Shown here: one piece after another, positions 26,148 through 34,569 of the stretch | How the letters are laid out: every line of letters starts with the position of its first letter | Numbering within the stretch: position 1 is the first letter of the stretch | Assembly: GCA_024644015.1 (NCBI GenBank) | Contig: JAHELV010000029.1 | Span: forward strand, 1 to 44,313 | DNA: 44,313 bases | DNA from: Nitriliruptorales bacterium | GTDB taxonomy: Bacteria > Actinomycetota > Nitriliruptoria > Euzebyales > JAHELV01 | Direction: 5' to 3' | Made by a program: the position numbers and the translations under genes | The notes under the pieces: model-generated | Databases searched by the model: none | The model's input: the letters and a program-made list of their open reading frames with translations, nothing else | Told to the model about the DNA's origin: nothing

Positions 26148-27113
26148 TCATGGCGCCACCACCGCCGACGGCGGCTGCACGACGTTCTTGAGGATGGCGC
26201 GCACGACGGCGATCGCGACCACGGCAAGAGCCGTGAAGCCCGCGATCGGGCCGACGATCTCGCCCGGATCGAACGACAGTCCGAGTCGCAACTGCGTGAC
26301 GGTGGCGATCGCGATCAGCGGCATCAGCAACGCCTCGAGCACCAGCAGCGACATCGCGATCGCGTAGCCGAGCGCGCGCCGCCGCAGAATCAGGACACCG
26401 GCCGTCACCGTCGTCGGGACGATCACGCTCAGATCGAGCGCATGCGTGAACAGCGTCGTGTAGGTGTCCAGCAGCGCCGGCGGGGCTCCGGTCCGCAGGG
26501 TGGCGATCGGCTCCACGAGCCAGACCGCAAGGGTCACCGCCCCGCTGCCCACCATGAAGCCGCCGATGAACCGCCTCGGGGTCCGCGGCGACAGCACGAA
26601 GGCATCGGTGTCGAGCGCCGCGAAGGCGGTCACGAACGCGAAGAGGCTCGCGGAGAACATCGCGACGTAGACGAGGAAGAGGTCGTTGTACGCCACGGCA
26701 CCGAGCGCGTAGGTGGCGCCGAAGTACACGAAGTAGCCCAGCACGCCGAGCAGCAGCAGATGGCCCCGCAGCGAACCACGCCGGTAGCGGTACAGCGCCA
26801 GCGCCAGCAGGGGGACGGCGAGCGCCAGGGTGACAACGTCGCTGCTGAGGTTGTTGCCGGCGACGAACAGTGTGTCGCGTTGGTACAGCCCGCTGCCGAG
26901 CAGCTCCACGCTCTGGCCTCGAATGGTCGTGACGGACACAACACCGCCGTCACCACGCCACAACAGCCCGACGCTCGCCGCGATCGCACTCAGCAGACCG
27001 GCGGCGGCCGACAGGTAGAAGACCAGCTGTGCCGGCGCTGTGGCCTGTGGGGCGACGGGCGCCCCCGGAGTGGCGTGCGACTCGCGCCCACTCAGTACGT
27101 TCGAGTTGACCAT
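26148..27113 (-). CDS. polytopic membrane protein, function unknown
   Basis: This 321-residue protein has about eight membrane segments after a short Pro/Ala-rich cytoplasmic start (for example LVFYLSAAAGLLSAIAA, VVTLALAVPLLALALY, LLLLGVLGYFVYFGATYAL, LVYVAMFSASLFAFVTAF, LGYAIAMSLLVLEALLMPLI, FTALAVVAIAVVRAIL). A loop of about 30 residues after the first helix (RGQSVELLGSGLYQRDTLFVAGNN) is probably extracellular. ATG 27113 is preceded by a weak AGGGGATG. I see no transporter or enzyme signature. It is likely co-transcribed with the 148-residue membrane gene. Confidence 0.75.
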   Translation of the reverse strand: MVNSNVLSGRESHATPGAPVAPQATAPAQLVFYLSAAAGLLSAIAASVGLLWRGDGGVVSVTTIRGQSVELLGSGLYQRDTLFVAGNNLSSDVVTLALAVPLLALALYRYRRGSLRGHLLLLGVLGYFVYFGATYALGAVAYNDLFLVYVAMFSASLFAFVTAFAALDTDAFVLSPRTPRRFIGGFMVGSGAVTLAVWLVEPIATLRTGAPPALLDTYTTLFTHALDLSVIVPTTVTAGVLILRRRALGYAIAMSLLVLEALLMPLIAIATVTQLRLGLSFDPGEIVGPIAGFTALAVVAIAVVRAILKNVVQPPSAVVAP

Positions 27114-27308
27114 CGCGTCACATCCCCTGCGCCGGCCGACAGCCGGGCAGGGCCACGTCCTGCATCGGGCCGAAGCCGGTGCCGTCGGATGCTCACGCGC
27201 CCCACCGGTCGCCGTCGACCAGCCGGACTTGATGTCAGCCTGCCGCGTCCCCGACGTCAGAGAAGGGCCGTACGACCCGCCTCGTCCGGGACGGACGCAC
27301 CGAAACGC

Positions 27309-27773
27309 TCACCACTGGGAGTACGGGTGGGCGATCAGGTTCGCGTTGAAGTAGCGCGGGTCATCGGTCACTTCGGCGCCGAGCCACTCGGGCGGCGTGA
27401 ACTCCTCGTCGGCGGCGTCCAGCTCGACCTCGGCGACGACGAGCCCCTCGTTGGCACCGGTGAACTCGTCGACCTCCCACGTCGTCCCGTCGACGTCGAG
27501 GACATACCTGGTCTTCTCGATGATCGGCCATTCACACAACTCGTCGAGCATGGCATGAGCGTCCGCGAGCGGAATCGCGTACTCGTACTCTGCACGCGTC
27601 GCGCCCGTCGTGATCCCCTTGATCGTCAGCCAGCCCTCGTCGCCGGCCGCGCGCACCCGCACCGTGCGCTCCTTGACGGTCGACAGATAACCCTGACGAA
27701 ACGCTGTCGACGTGCCGGGACCGCGCCAGGCCTCACCGGTCACCAGGAACTTGCGCTCGATTTCGATACCCAC
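27309..27773 (-). CDS. CYTH-domain triphosphate tunnel protein
   Basis: This 154-residue protein starts at GTG 27773, with AGGAG about nine bases upstream. It opens with the family signature EIERKFLV and has alternating charged strands of the triphosphate tunnel: TVRVRAAGDEGWLTIKG, AEYEYAIPLADAHAMLDEL, KTRYVLDVDGTTWEVDEF and VVAEVELDAADEEF. Bacterial members are inorganic triphosphatases or, more rarely, adenylate cyclases. The short, single-domain form without CHAD favours tripolyphosphatase-type activity. It is the last gene of a three-gene unit, 23 bases after the CYTH-like gene. Confidence 0.9.
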   Translation of the reverse strand: MGIEIERKFLVTGEAWRGPGTSTAFRQGYLSTVKERTVRVRAAGDEGWLTIKGITTGATRAEYEYAIPLADAHAMLDELCEWPIIEKTRYVLDVDGTTWEVDEFTGANEGLVVAEVELDAADEEFTPPEWLGAEVTDDPRYFNANLIAHPYSQW

Positions 27774-27796
27774 TCGTGAAGACTCCTGTCCCGGGT

Positions 27797-28399
27797 TCAG
27801 CGCTCTGCGAACCGCCCGCCGACCGTGCTCCTGATCGCCCTCGGATAGCTGACATTGTCATACCCGTCCAAATCGAGCGTCCGACGGGCCTGCCGCAGTG
27901 CGTTCAGATCGGTCGACTCCACCGCGACGGTCTGGACGTCGCGACCGGCGATCGAGACGTCGCTGATCTCGGCGACACAACCGTTGACCGAGTGCATCTG
28001 TCGACGCTTCGTCACCTCCACCGCGGCCAGGTCGGGCTGGGAGGCCACCACCTCGACGAGCTGGGGCAGCGAATAGGCGTCGCGCTCGAGCAGGGGTGGC
28101 GCCTGCCCCAGGAGTGGGAAGAGCTCGGACGTCAGCAGCGCGGCAGCGACAGGAAAGTCGGCCTTGCAGTGCACGGTCCACTGCTCGAACCCGTCGCGGG
28201 CACCGACCAGCACCTTGATGTCCAACAGGTCGGCTCTGGCTTTCGGATTGACGTCTGTCGCCGATGTGGACACGAAGTACGTCTCGGCGGTCTGTCGGAC
28301 GTCGACGCACTCCGACAGCGCGCGCAGCCGATCACCCACCGCATCGAGACGTTCAGCCCACACCCGGAACTCGAATCGCGCCTCGCTCGCGCTCGTCAT
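27797..28399 (-). CDS. CYTH-like protein, divergent
   Basis: This 200-residue protein's strand pattern recalls a triphosphate tunnel fold: ARFEFRVWAERL at the start, ETYFVSTS, DLLDIKVLVG, EQWTVHCKADFPV, AAVEVTKRRQMHSV, CVAEISDVSI and a C-terminal helix before DGYDNVSYPRAI. The canonical ExExK start is replaced by EFRVW, so catalysis may differ. Its ATG overlaps the stop of the histidine phosphatase gene (ATGA), and the true CYTH gene follows. The context supports a phosphate or nucleotide-metabolism role. The family call is inference from pattern, not a confident match. Confidence 0.6.
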   Translation of the reverse strand: MTSASEARFEFRVWAERLDAVGDRLRALSECVDVRQTAETYFVSTSATDVNPKARADLLDIKVLVGARDGFEQWTVHCKADFPVAAALLTSELFPLLGQAPPLLERDAYSLPQLVEVVASQPDLAAVEVTKRRQMHSVNGCVAEISDVSIAGRDVQTVAVESTDLNALRQARRTLDLDGYDNVSYPRAIRSTVGGRFAER

Positions 28400-28965
28400 G
28401 TCGCCTCGGACATCTCTGCGCGGCCGCCCTCTCGGCCTGGGCGAAGCATGAGGGGCGCGACGTGCACGCTGCCGTCGGCCACGGTCAATTCGACGCCTTC
28501 GCCTTTGCCCAGTGCCCGGATCTCGTCACCGCTGAAGCCGAGCACGGCCGCCTCGTTGGTCGGGCTGTGTCCGACGACGAGTGCACGCTGTCCGTCCTCG
28601 AGCGCGTCCGCGATGCGACGCAGCGCCGCGCCGAGCACGCGCGACTCGTCGTCGACCAGTTCGGGCGCGACGCGGCGGAAGTCGGCCAGCTGACCGCCGC
28701 CCGACTCCCGGTACGCGGATTTCCAGCGGTCCTCGACCTCGGAGCGCAGGCCGGACTCGACGATCACGCCGCCAGGGATCGTGTGGCCCATGCCGGCGAG
28801 AATGTTGGCCAGCGTCTGCGTCGCCCGCTGCGCGCCGGTCGAGAACGCGATGTCGAACGGCCCATCGAGCGCAGCACCCAACGCGACGGCCGCACGCACG
28901 CCGCCCGGGCTCAGGACGTCACCGTCGTTGTCGGTGTGTCGGAGCAGCACGATTCTTCTCACCAC
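28396..28965 (-). CDS. SixA-like histidine phosphatase
   Basis: This is a histidine phosphatase superfamily protein of about 189 residues. GTG 28965 (or 28962) has GGGGAG about eight bases upstream. The phosphorylated His lies in IVLLRHTDND (RHT rather than the usual RHG). LSPGGVRAAVALGAAL and FSTGAQRATQTLANIL match the family's usual LTxxG and SPxxRAxQTA regions. The second catalytic His is in ALVVGHSPTNEAAV. Members remove phosphate from proteins or small molecules. It is the first gene of the unit with the two CYTH-type genes. Confidence 0.85.
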   Translation of the reverse strand: MVRRIVLLRHTDNDGDVLSPGGVRAAVALGAALDGPFDIAFSTGAQRATQTLANILAGMGHTIPGGVIVESGLRSEVEDRWKSAYRESGGGQLADFRRVAPELVDDESRVLGAALRRIADALEDGQRALVVGHSPTNEAAVLGFSGDEIRALGKGEGVELTVADGSVHVAPLMLRPGREGGRAEMSEAT

Positions 28966-29185
28966 ACTGAATCTCCCCGTGAATGCGCGTCGTCCCCTGC
29001 GGACCACGTCCGTTGTCTACGCCGGTCGCGCCGCGCTGGCAAGGGGCATCGGCGTCCGGACCTGCAGGTAGGCCTTGACAGATCGGCGGTTCGATCACAG
29101 CATCGGCTCGGATCCCCCGACCGGTAGCGGACCAACCCGTGGTCTGTGGACGGCAGACACCCCCTCCAGTAGGAGAAAGGTCCGC

Positions 29186-30880
29186 ATGACGCCCGACGGC
29201 CTCTGGCTCCTCGCAGTCGCCGCCGAATCGGGCGCCGAGTCCGAAAGCATCGACCTTTTCATCCTGACGACGACGTTGCTCGGTGGTCTGGCGCTGTTTC
29301 TCCTCGGTCTCGACCACCTCACCGAGTCGCTCCGGCTCGTCGCGGGAAGCCGCATGCGCTCGGTCCTCGGGCAGCTGACCAGGAACCGCGTCGTGGGAAT
29401 GCTCACCGGCGCCGGTGTGACCGCCATCATCCAGTCGTCATCGGTCACGACGGTGCTCGTCGTCGGCTTCATCAGCTCTGGGCTGATGACCTTGAGCCAG
29501 TCCATCGGCGTGATCCTCGGTGCCAACATCGGGACGACCATCACGGCACAGATCATCGCCTTCAACGTCACGAGGTTCGCGCTGCTGCTGGTCGCGGTCG
29601 GGTTCGGGGTGTTCTTCTTCTCGAAGGACGAGGTCCGCCAGACCTGGGGAACGCTCGTGATGGGGCTGGGGCTGGTCTTCTTCGGCATGGCCGTCATGGG
29701 TGAAGCCATGCAGCCGCTCCGCACGTACCAGCCGTTCATCGATGCGATGGCCGCGATGGCCAATCCGCTCGTCGGCATCCTGGCGGCGGCGGCGTTCACG
29801 GCACTGGTTCAGTCGTCCTCGGCGACCACCGGCGTCGTCATCGTGCTCGCAAGTCAGGGGCTCATCACGATCGACGCCGGGATCGCACTCGTGCTCGGCG
29901 CCAACATCGGGACGTCCATCACCGCCGTGCTGGCCGCGATCGGCAAGCCTCGCGAGGCGCAGCGAGCAGCCCTCGTCCACGTCATATTCAACGTGGCCGG
30001 AGTGCTCATATGGGTGTTGTTCATCGGGCAACTCGCATCGCTGGTGGTGGGCTTGGGCGGCGGAACGGCCCGCCAGATCGCCAACGCCCATACTGTCTTC
30101 AACATCGTCAACGCCCTGCTGTTCCTCCCGTTCACCACGCAGTTCGCCGCGTTCGTCGAGCGGGTGATGCCAGACCGCCCGGAGCTGGAGGAGGTCACGA
30201 TCCAGGCGAGGTACCTGGACACCGAGCTGCTTCGCACCCCGTCACTTGCGCTCGATCGCGCGCGTCTCGAGATGCTGCGGATGGCGGACCGCATCCAGAT
30301 CATGCTGGCGGCGATCCTTCCGGCGGTCGTCGACGGCAGGAGGTCCGATCTGGCCGAGGTCGAGGCGATGGACGACGAGATCGACGCGCTGCACGGACAC
30401 ATCATCGCCTACCTGGGGAGCATCTCGAAGACCCGACTCGGCGAGGACGAGACCGACGAGCTGGTGTCGCTGATGGAGGCGACGAACGACCTGGAGGCGA
30501 TCGGCGACATCATCGAGACCAACCTGGTGACGCTCGGCTACTCGCGGATCGACCAGAACCTCGTCGTCAGCGGCGCGACCCGGCAGGTGCTCAAGCAGTT
30601 CGAGGAGGCGGTCGAGGAGGCGTTCGGGTTGTCGATGATGGCCTTGACGCAGAAGAACGAGCCTGCCGCCCGCAAGGTGGTGCTCATGAAGAGCGAGATC
30701 AACTCGTTGGAGCACGCGGCGTCGCTGCACCAGGCCGAGCGGCTCACGGCCGACGAGCCGAACCGGGTCGAGAACTACCGCCTCGAAGTCGACGTGATCG
30801 CCAACCTGAAGCGGATCTACTACTTCTCCAAGCGGATCGCCCGCCTGGCCGTTCGCCAGGAGCTGCGAGCCAGCCTCTGA
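29186..30880 (+). CDS. Na/Pi cotransporter family protein with PhoU-like tail
   Basis: This 564-residue PNaS-type transporter starts at ATG 29186 with AGGAGAAAGG upstream. It has two inverted membrane repeats, each with the family's QSSS motif (IIQSSSVTTVLVVGF and LVQSSSATTGVVIVL) and a following GANIGT loop (ILGANIGTTITAQ, VLGANIGTSITAV). About eight membrane helices precede a roughly 200-residue all-helical cytoplasmic tail (from about 375) that resembles PhoU, containing LVSLMEATNDLEAIGDIIETN. It likely imports phosphate with sodium. It is divergent from the histidine phosphatase-CYTH operon, consistent with shared phosphate or polyphosphate physiology. Confidence 0.92.
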   Translation: MTPDGLWLLAVAAESGAESESIDLFILTTTLLGGLALFLLGLDHLTESLRLVAGSRMRSVLGQLTRNRVVGMLTGAGVTAIIQSSSVTTVLVVGFISSGLMTLSQSIGVILGANIGTTITAQIIAFNVTRFALLLVAVGFGVFFFSKDEVRQTWGTLVMGLGLVFFGMAVMGEAMQPLRTYQPFIDAMAAMANPLVGILAAAAFTALVQSSSATTGVVIVLASQGLITIDAGIALVLGANIGTSITAVLAAIGKPREAQRAALVHVIFNVAGVLIWVLFIGQLASLVVGLGGGTARQIANAHTVFNIVNALLFLPFTTQFAAFVERVMPDRPELEEVTIQARYLDTELLRTPSLALDRARLEMLRMADRIQIMLAAILPAVVDGRRSDLAEVEAMDDEIDALHGHIIAYLGSISKTRLGEDETDELVSLMEATNDLEAIGDIIETNLVTLGYSRIDQNLVVSGATRQVLKQFEEAVEEAFGLSMMALTQKNEPAARKVVLMKSEINSLEHAASLHQAERLTADEPNRVENYRLEVDVIANLKRIYYFSKRIARLAVRQELRASL

Positions 30881-30882
30881 CA

Positions 30883-30913
30883 TCATCGGTGTCTCTGCGC
30901 GTGGACCCGATGA
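30883..30913 (+). terminator. hairpin after the Na/Pi cotransporter gene
   Basis: TCATCGG and CCGATGA form a 7-base stem around a 17-base loop, starting three bases after the stop codon. No T-run follows. Confidence 0.35.
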
Positions 30914-30952
30914 CGTGTATCTCACACCGCGACCTGGTGCGAGACTGGGCGC

Positions 30953-31384
30953 ATGATCTCCACCGAGACGCGTAGCACAGCCGCTCCGGCGACGGTCCAC
31001 GAGCTGTTGATCGACGTGGACGCGTGGCGCGTGTGGTCCCCGCACGTCGCCTCGGTCGAAGCCACCACCCGCCGGGTCGAGCACGGTTGGGTCGGCGCGA
31101 CCCGCGCGTTCTTCTCGCCGGCAGCGACGTCGATGACCGTCGACGATGTGCGTCCGGATGGTGGCTACACCTGGCATTCGAACGTCGGCCCGTGGCGCCT
31201 CGACTACGACAACGCGCTCGTCCCCGACAACGGCGGCAGCTTCCTACGGTTCACCGCTCGACTGACCGGGCCGGCCGCGCAGCCGCTCGAACGCCTCGTT
31301 GCTCCGCTGTCCGCGTACGGTCAGCGTCGGCGCATGGCGCGACTGGCCGCGTTGGCGGAGCTGGTCGAACGCCACGCGCACTGA
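30953..31384 (+). CDS. SRPBCC-family protein
   Basis: This 143-residue helix-grip protein starts MISTETRSTAAPATVHELLIDVDAW, with the typical WSPHVASVE segment next, then strands YTWHSNVGPWRLDYDNALVPD and FLRFTARLTGP, and a long C-terminal helix (RRRMARLAALAELVERH). It resembles polyketide cyclase/dehydrase-type SRPBCC proteins; the ligand is unknown. It may be read through from the cotransporter gene, 72 bases upstream, past the hairpin. Confidence 0.8.
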   Translation: MISTETRSTAAPATVHELLIDVDAWRVWSPHVASVEATTRRVEHGWVGATRAFFSPAATSMTVDDVRPDGGYTWHSNVGPWRLDYDNALVPDNGGSFLRFTARLTGPAAQPLERLVAPLSAYGQRRRMARLAALAELVERHAH

Positions 31385-31642
31385 GCTGCAACCGCAGCGT
31401 GCGCCGCCCGTGCGGTGTGACGCCGTCAGCGGTACCGGTCAACCATTCCATGCGGCCGCCGCCGCACCGGCACGAACCGGCTACGCCAGAGACAACTGCC
31501 CCACTTCGGGTGATGATGGGTCACCCCTGCGACCGGCATGGCTGCCGAGCTGGTGGAGACGGCGGCCGCCGCCGAGGCCGTACGCTCCGGGAAGGCCACG
31601 GGCGACCCGACGGGCTGAGCCTGCGCGCGTCACAGTGGGACG
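31385..31642. other. intergenic stretch before the ribokinase gene
   Basis: 258 bases without a convincing gene. A 26-residue frame from ATG 31538 (MAAELVETAAAAEAVRSGKA...) has protein-like composition but no ribosome site, and may be the end of a decayed gene. No clear promoter elements are seen. Confidence 0.4.
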
Positions 31643-32581
31643 ATGTCTGGCGATCGCATCGTCGTCGTCGGCAGCCTGAACTTCGATCTGGTGGTCGAGG
31701 TCGAGCGACTGCCGAGCCCTGGCGAGACCGTGCTCGGCCATCGTCACTTCGGCAACCCGGGCGGCAAGGGGGCAAACCAGGCCGTGGCCGCCGCGCGGCT
31801 CGGAGGCGACGTCGCGATGGTCGGCTGTGTCGGTACCGACGAATCCGGCGAGCAGCTGCTCGCTGCGCTCCGGGCCGACGGTGTGGCGACCGATCACGTC
31901 CGGCGACGCGCTGACGTGGCGACCGGGCTGGCGGTCATCAGCGTCGATGCCGCGGGCGAGAACGCGATCGTGGTCAGCAGCGGAGCGAACGGCACGGTGT
32001 CGCCGGCTGACGTCGCGCGCGCGGCCGGCGTGGTCGACGACGCCGCCGTCTGCCTGCTGCAGCTCGAGATCCCCGACGCGCCGGTCGTGGCCGCCGCCCG
32101 CCGCTGCGGGGGCCTCGTCGTGCTCGACCCGGCTCCGGCGCGGACGCTGCCGGCGGGACTCCTGGCGGACGTCGACGTGCTGATTCCGAACGAACACGAG
32201 CTGGCCGAACTCGCCGGCGGCAAGCCGTCCCGCGAGGTGGACACCGTGGCGGCGCAGGCTCGCCAGCTCGGGTTCGGCGGCACCACCATCGTGACGCTGG
32301 GCGCAGCGGGCGCCGTTGTCCTGCGCGACGGGGCGTCGACCCACGTCGGCGCTCCGAAGGTCGACGTCGTTGATACGACCGCGGCCGGCGACGCGTTCCG
32401 CGGCGCGTTCGCCGACGCGATGACACGTGGCGCCGACATCGTCGAAGCGGTGCGCCGGGCGTGCGCTGCCGGCGCGTTCGCCGCGACCCGATCGGGCGCC
32501 CAGGCGGCGCTGCCCACGCCCGCTGACATCTCGAACGTGCTGGGGCCTGGAGAAGGTCGCGGCGGTGGGCTCGACTGCTAG
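31643..32581 (+). CDS. rbsK: ribokinase (PfkB family)
   Basis: This 312-residue protein phosphorylates ribose (or a related sugar or nucleoside) with ATP. It begins IVVVGSLNFDLVVEVERLPSPGETV, followed by the first PfkB signature region FGNPGGKGANQAVAAARLGG. Further ribokinase features are VLDPAPARTLP, NEHELAELAG, TLGAAGAVVL and the anion-hole/catalytic loop DTTAAGDAFRGAFADA with the base Asp in AGDAF. The length and motif set fit true ribokinases. No ribose transporter or rbsD is nearby, so it acts alone or serves nucleoside salvage. Confidence 0.87.
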   Translation: MSGDRIVVVGSLNFDLVVEVERLPSPGETVLGHRHFGNPGGKGANQAVAAARLGGDVAMVGCVGTDESGEQLLAALRADGVATDHVRRRADVATGLAVISVDAAGENAIVVSSGANGTVSPADVARAAGVVDDAAVCLLQLEIPDAPVVAAARRCGGLVVLDPAPARTLPAGLLADVDVLIPNEHELAELAGGKPSREVDTVAAQARQLGFGGTTIVTLGAAGAVVLRDGASTHVGAPKVDVVDTTAAGDAFRGAFADAMTRGADIVEAVRRACAAGAFAATRSGAQAALPTPADISNVLGPGEGRGGGLDC

Positions 32582-32662
32582 CCGCACCGTCGCGGCGGCG
32601 CCCGCCACCGTCACGACGCGAGCGCATCGAGTCCGCTGGCCGGCCCAGCGGCCGCAGGCTAT

Positions 32663-32699
32663 CATCCATATGGATGGCATATAGATGTCGTATGGATGG
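32663..32699 (+). promoter_or_regulatory. phased operator of the ribbon-helix-helix regulator
   Basis: A perfect 14-base palindrome (CATCCATATGGATG, 32663-32676) is followed by direct copies of its half-site: TATGGATG at 32669, TATAGATG at 32680 and TATGGATG at 32691, spaced exactly 11 bases apart. This is the layout of operators bound by stacked RHH dimers. The last copy covers the first possible ATG (32696), which supports translation from 32705 and autorepression. Confidence 0.65.
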
Positions 32700-32704
32700 T
32701 GCAC

Positions 32705-33091
32705 ATGAGCGAGACCGAGAAGATCACGATCAACGTGGGCCCGGTCGACCTTGGACAAATCGACCTTCTGGTGCGGGAAGGCTTCTACTCGAATCGTACC
32801 GACTTCATCCGTACCGCCATTCGCACGCAGCTCGCGACACACGCCGACGCGGTCCGCAGCACCGTCGCGCGCCGGATGATGGTGCTCGGGCTCCAGCACT
32901 TCACTCGCGACGACCTCGAAGCGGTGCGCGCGGCCGGCGATCGCCTTGAGATCAGGGTGCTGGGGCTGGCCACCATCGCGGACGACGTGAGTCCCGAGCT
33001 CGCCGCCGACACCATCGGGGCGGTGTCGGTGCTGGGTGCCTTCCGCGCCAGCGCCGCCGTCCGGCGGGCTCTGGCGGATCGCATCCAGTGA
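32705..33091 (+). CDS. ribbon-helix-helix (CopG-like) regulator
   Basis: This 128-residue protein from ATG 32705 (131 from ATG 32696) carries an RHH fold at its N-terminus: the strand KITINVGPVDLGQIDLLVREG, then FYSNRTDFIRTAIRTQLATH with the NRTDFIR turn typical of the family. The C-terminal 80 residues are probably an oligomerisation or ligand domain. Genes of this type are often found directly before a PHB-depolymerase-like esterase, as here, where the esterase frame overlaps its stop. The operator at its own start implies autoregulation, and probably control of the esterase. Confidence 0.85.
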   Translation: MSETEKITINVGPVDLGQIDLLVREGFYSNRTDFIRTAIRTQLATHADAVRSTVARRMMVLGLQHFTRDDLEAVRAAGDRLEIRVLGLATIADDVSPELAADTIGAVSVLGAFRASAAVRRALADRIQ

Positions 33092-33141
33092 CGCACCGAA
33101 GCAGCACATCGCAGACCGCCGAACACGAGGAGCGTGCCACC

Positions 33142-34335
33142 GTGCCAGACAACCATGTCCCCGCGCAGCACACGGTCGCTGAGCAGACCGGCGGCCCACA
33201 GCGAACCGGCATGCTCGACGGCATGCGGGAGGCCACCCGCCTGACCCGCGCCGGTCGGCTGACCGACGCGACCGCGCTCATACAAGGCACGCTCCGCAAC
33301 GCCCGTCCGGAGCCGCGAGACGCATCGGCGGCGCCCGCGCCACCGGCCCGCCGAGGTCGGCCGAGGCGCAAGGCGCCGGCCACGACGCCGGTCGCAGCGC
33401 CCGGACGCAACGCCAGATCCGTTTCCCGATCGAACGCCGCGGGCACGCCGGGACGCTTCATCTCCGCCTCGCACAGCAATCGTGCCGGGACGCGCTCGTA
33501 CAAGGTGTACGTCCCCGGCGGCCCCGGCGCCGGGCCGTCGATGCCTCTGGTCGTCATGCTGCATGGTTGCACGCAGGACGCCGACGACTTCGCGGCGGGC
33601 ACCAGAATGAACGCGCTCGCCGACGCGAAGGGCTTTCTCGTCGTCTACCCGGAACAATCAGCGAGGGCGAACCCGTCCAGGTGCTGGAACTGGTTCAGGA
33701 CCAGCGATCAACTGCGTGAGGACGGCGAGCCGTCGATCATCGCGGACATCACGCGTGACGTCGCCTCGGCACACGACATCGACCGAGGGCGCATCCATAT
33801 CGCCGGCATGTCAGCTGGAGCGGCGATGGCGGTCATCATGGGATCGATGTATCCCGATCTGTACACGGCGGTCGGTGCCCACTCCGGCCTCGGTTACGGC
33901 GCTGCCAGTGACCTCGCGTCCGCGTTGCAGGCCATGAAGCGGGGCCACGAGGCGGGCGGCGAGCTCGACCGTGCGCCAACACCTGGCGGCCTCACGCCCA
34001 CGATCGTGTTCCACGGCGACCGGGATCAGACGGTGCACCGACGCAACGGGGAGCAGATCCTGCGGCCGTGGACGTCCGCCGCGGCGCAACCGGCTGGCGA
34101 CGGGGCCCATCTGCTGACGATCCACCAGGACCAGGTGCCGGGCGGGCACGCCTCCACCCGCTATGTCTACCGCGACGTCGACGGTCGGCAGGTCGCGGAG
34201 GGCTGGTCGGTCCACGGCCTGGGGCACGCCTGGTCGGGTGGCGATCCCGCCGGTTCCTACACGGACCCGAAGGGACCTGACGCGTCGGCGGAGATGATCC
34301 GGTTCTTCGCCGACATCGCGGCCCAGGAGTCCTGA
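33142..34335 (+). CDS. PHB depolymerase family esterase
   Basis: This alpha/beta hydrolase has about 397 residues from GTG 33142 (GAGGAG nine bases upstream). A GTG at 33088 overlapping the regulator stop is also in frame and would add 18 residues. An N-terminal helical and Pro/Arg-rich segment (EATRLTRAGRLTDATALIQGTL) precedes the hydrolase core: VVMLHGCTQDADDFA (oxyanion region), the nucleophile in IAGMSAGAAMAVIM, Asp in VFHGDRDQTV and His in GLGHAWSGGD. No signal peptide is visible, so it may act on intracellular polyester or short-chain esters. It is likely controlled by the upstream RHH protein. Confidence 0.88.
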   Translation: MPDNHVPAQHTVAEQTGGPQRTGMLDGMREATRLTRAGRLTDATALIQGTLRNARPEPRDASAAPAPPARRGRPRRKAPATTPVAAPGRNARSVSRSNAAGTPGRFISASHSNRAGTRSYKVYVPGGPGAGPSMPLVVMLHGCTQDADDFAAGTRMNALADAKGFLVVYPEQSARANPSRCWNWFRTSDQLREDGEPSIIADITRDVASAHDIDRGRIHIAGMSAGAAMAVIMGSMYPDLYTAVGAHSGLGYGAASDLASALQAMKRGHEAGGELDRAPTPGGLTPTIVFHGDRDQTVHRRNGEQILRPWTSAAAQPAGDGAHLLTIHQDQVPGGHASTRYVYRDVDGRQVAEGWSVHGLGHAWSGGDPAGSYTDPKGPDASAEMIRFFADIAAQES

Positions 34336-34569
34336 TCTGCGCGACGCTCATGCAGGTCTCGCAAGGCGGTCGGGCGCGTCGAGCGCAGCGACCCGGCTGG
34401 CGCAACATTGGCGGGCCCGGGGCGACAAGGAGGGAACGACACCTCGGCTTCAAAGCCATCCAGCGTGGCCGGCTTCTCACCCTCGATCGCCGGCTCTTCG
34501 GTCGGTCAACTCCCGGACCCAACCGGCAACCTACACACAGCCAGCGCCGCTGTCGAGCGAAAGTCTTCG
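34336..34569. other. gap between convergent genes
   Basis: 234 bases with no convincing gene. A bulged hairpin GGTCGG...CCCGGACC (34500-34519) is the only structure noted and could help terminate the flanking convergent transcripts. Confidence 0.35.

Noticed and set aside
26064-27779. Plus-strand 571-residue frame across the two membrane genes and the CYTH gene
   Set aside because: Arg/Gln/Asp/His-rich shadow spanning three well-supported minus-strand genes and their gaps.
31481-33199. Minus-strand 572-residue frame opposite ribokinase and the RHH gene
   Set aside because: It crosses the intergenic regions and opposes two clear families; no motif of its own.
34400-34520. Possible selenocysteine tRNA (GGCTTCAAAGCC with a TCA at the centre, followed by a GGTCAACTCC segment)
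   Set aside because: The anticodon stem does not close with a seven-base loop, no acceptor stem pairs across the segment and the T-arm lacks TTCRANY; it is treated as intergenic.
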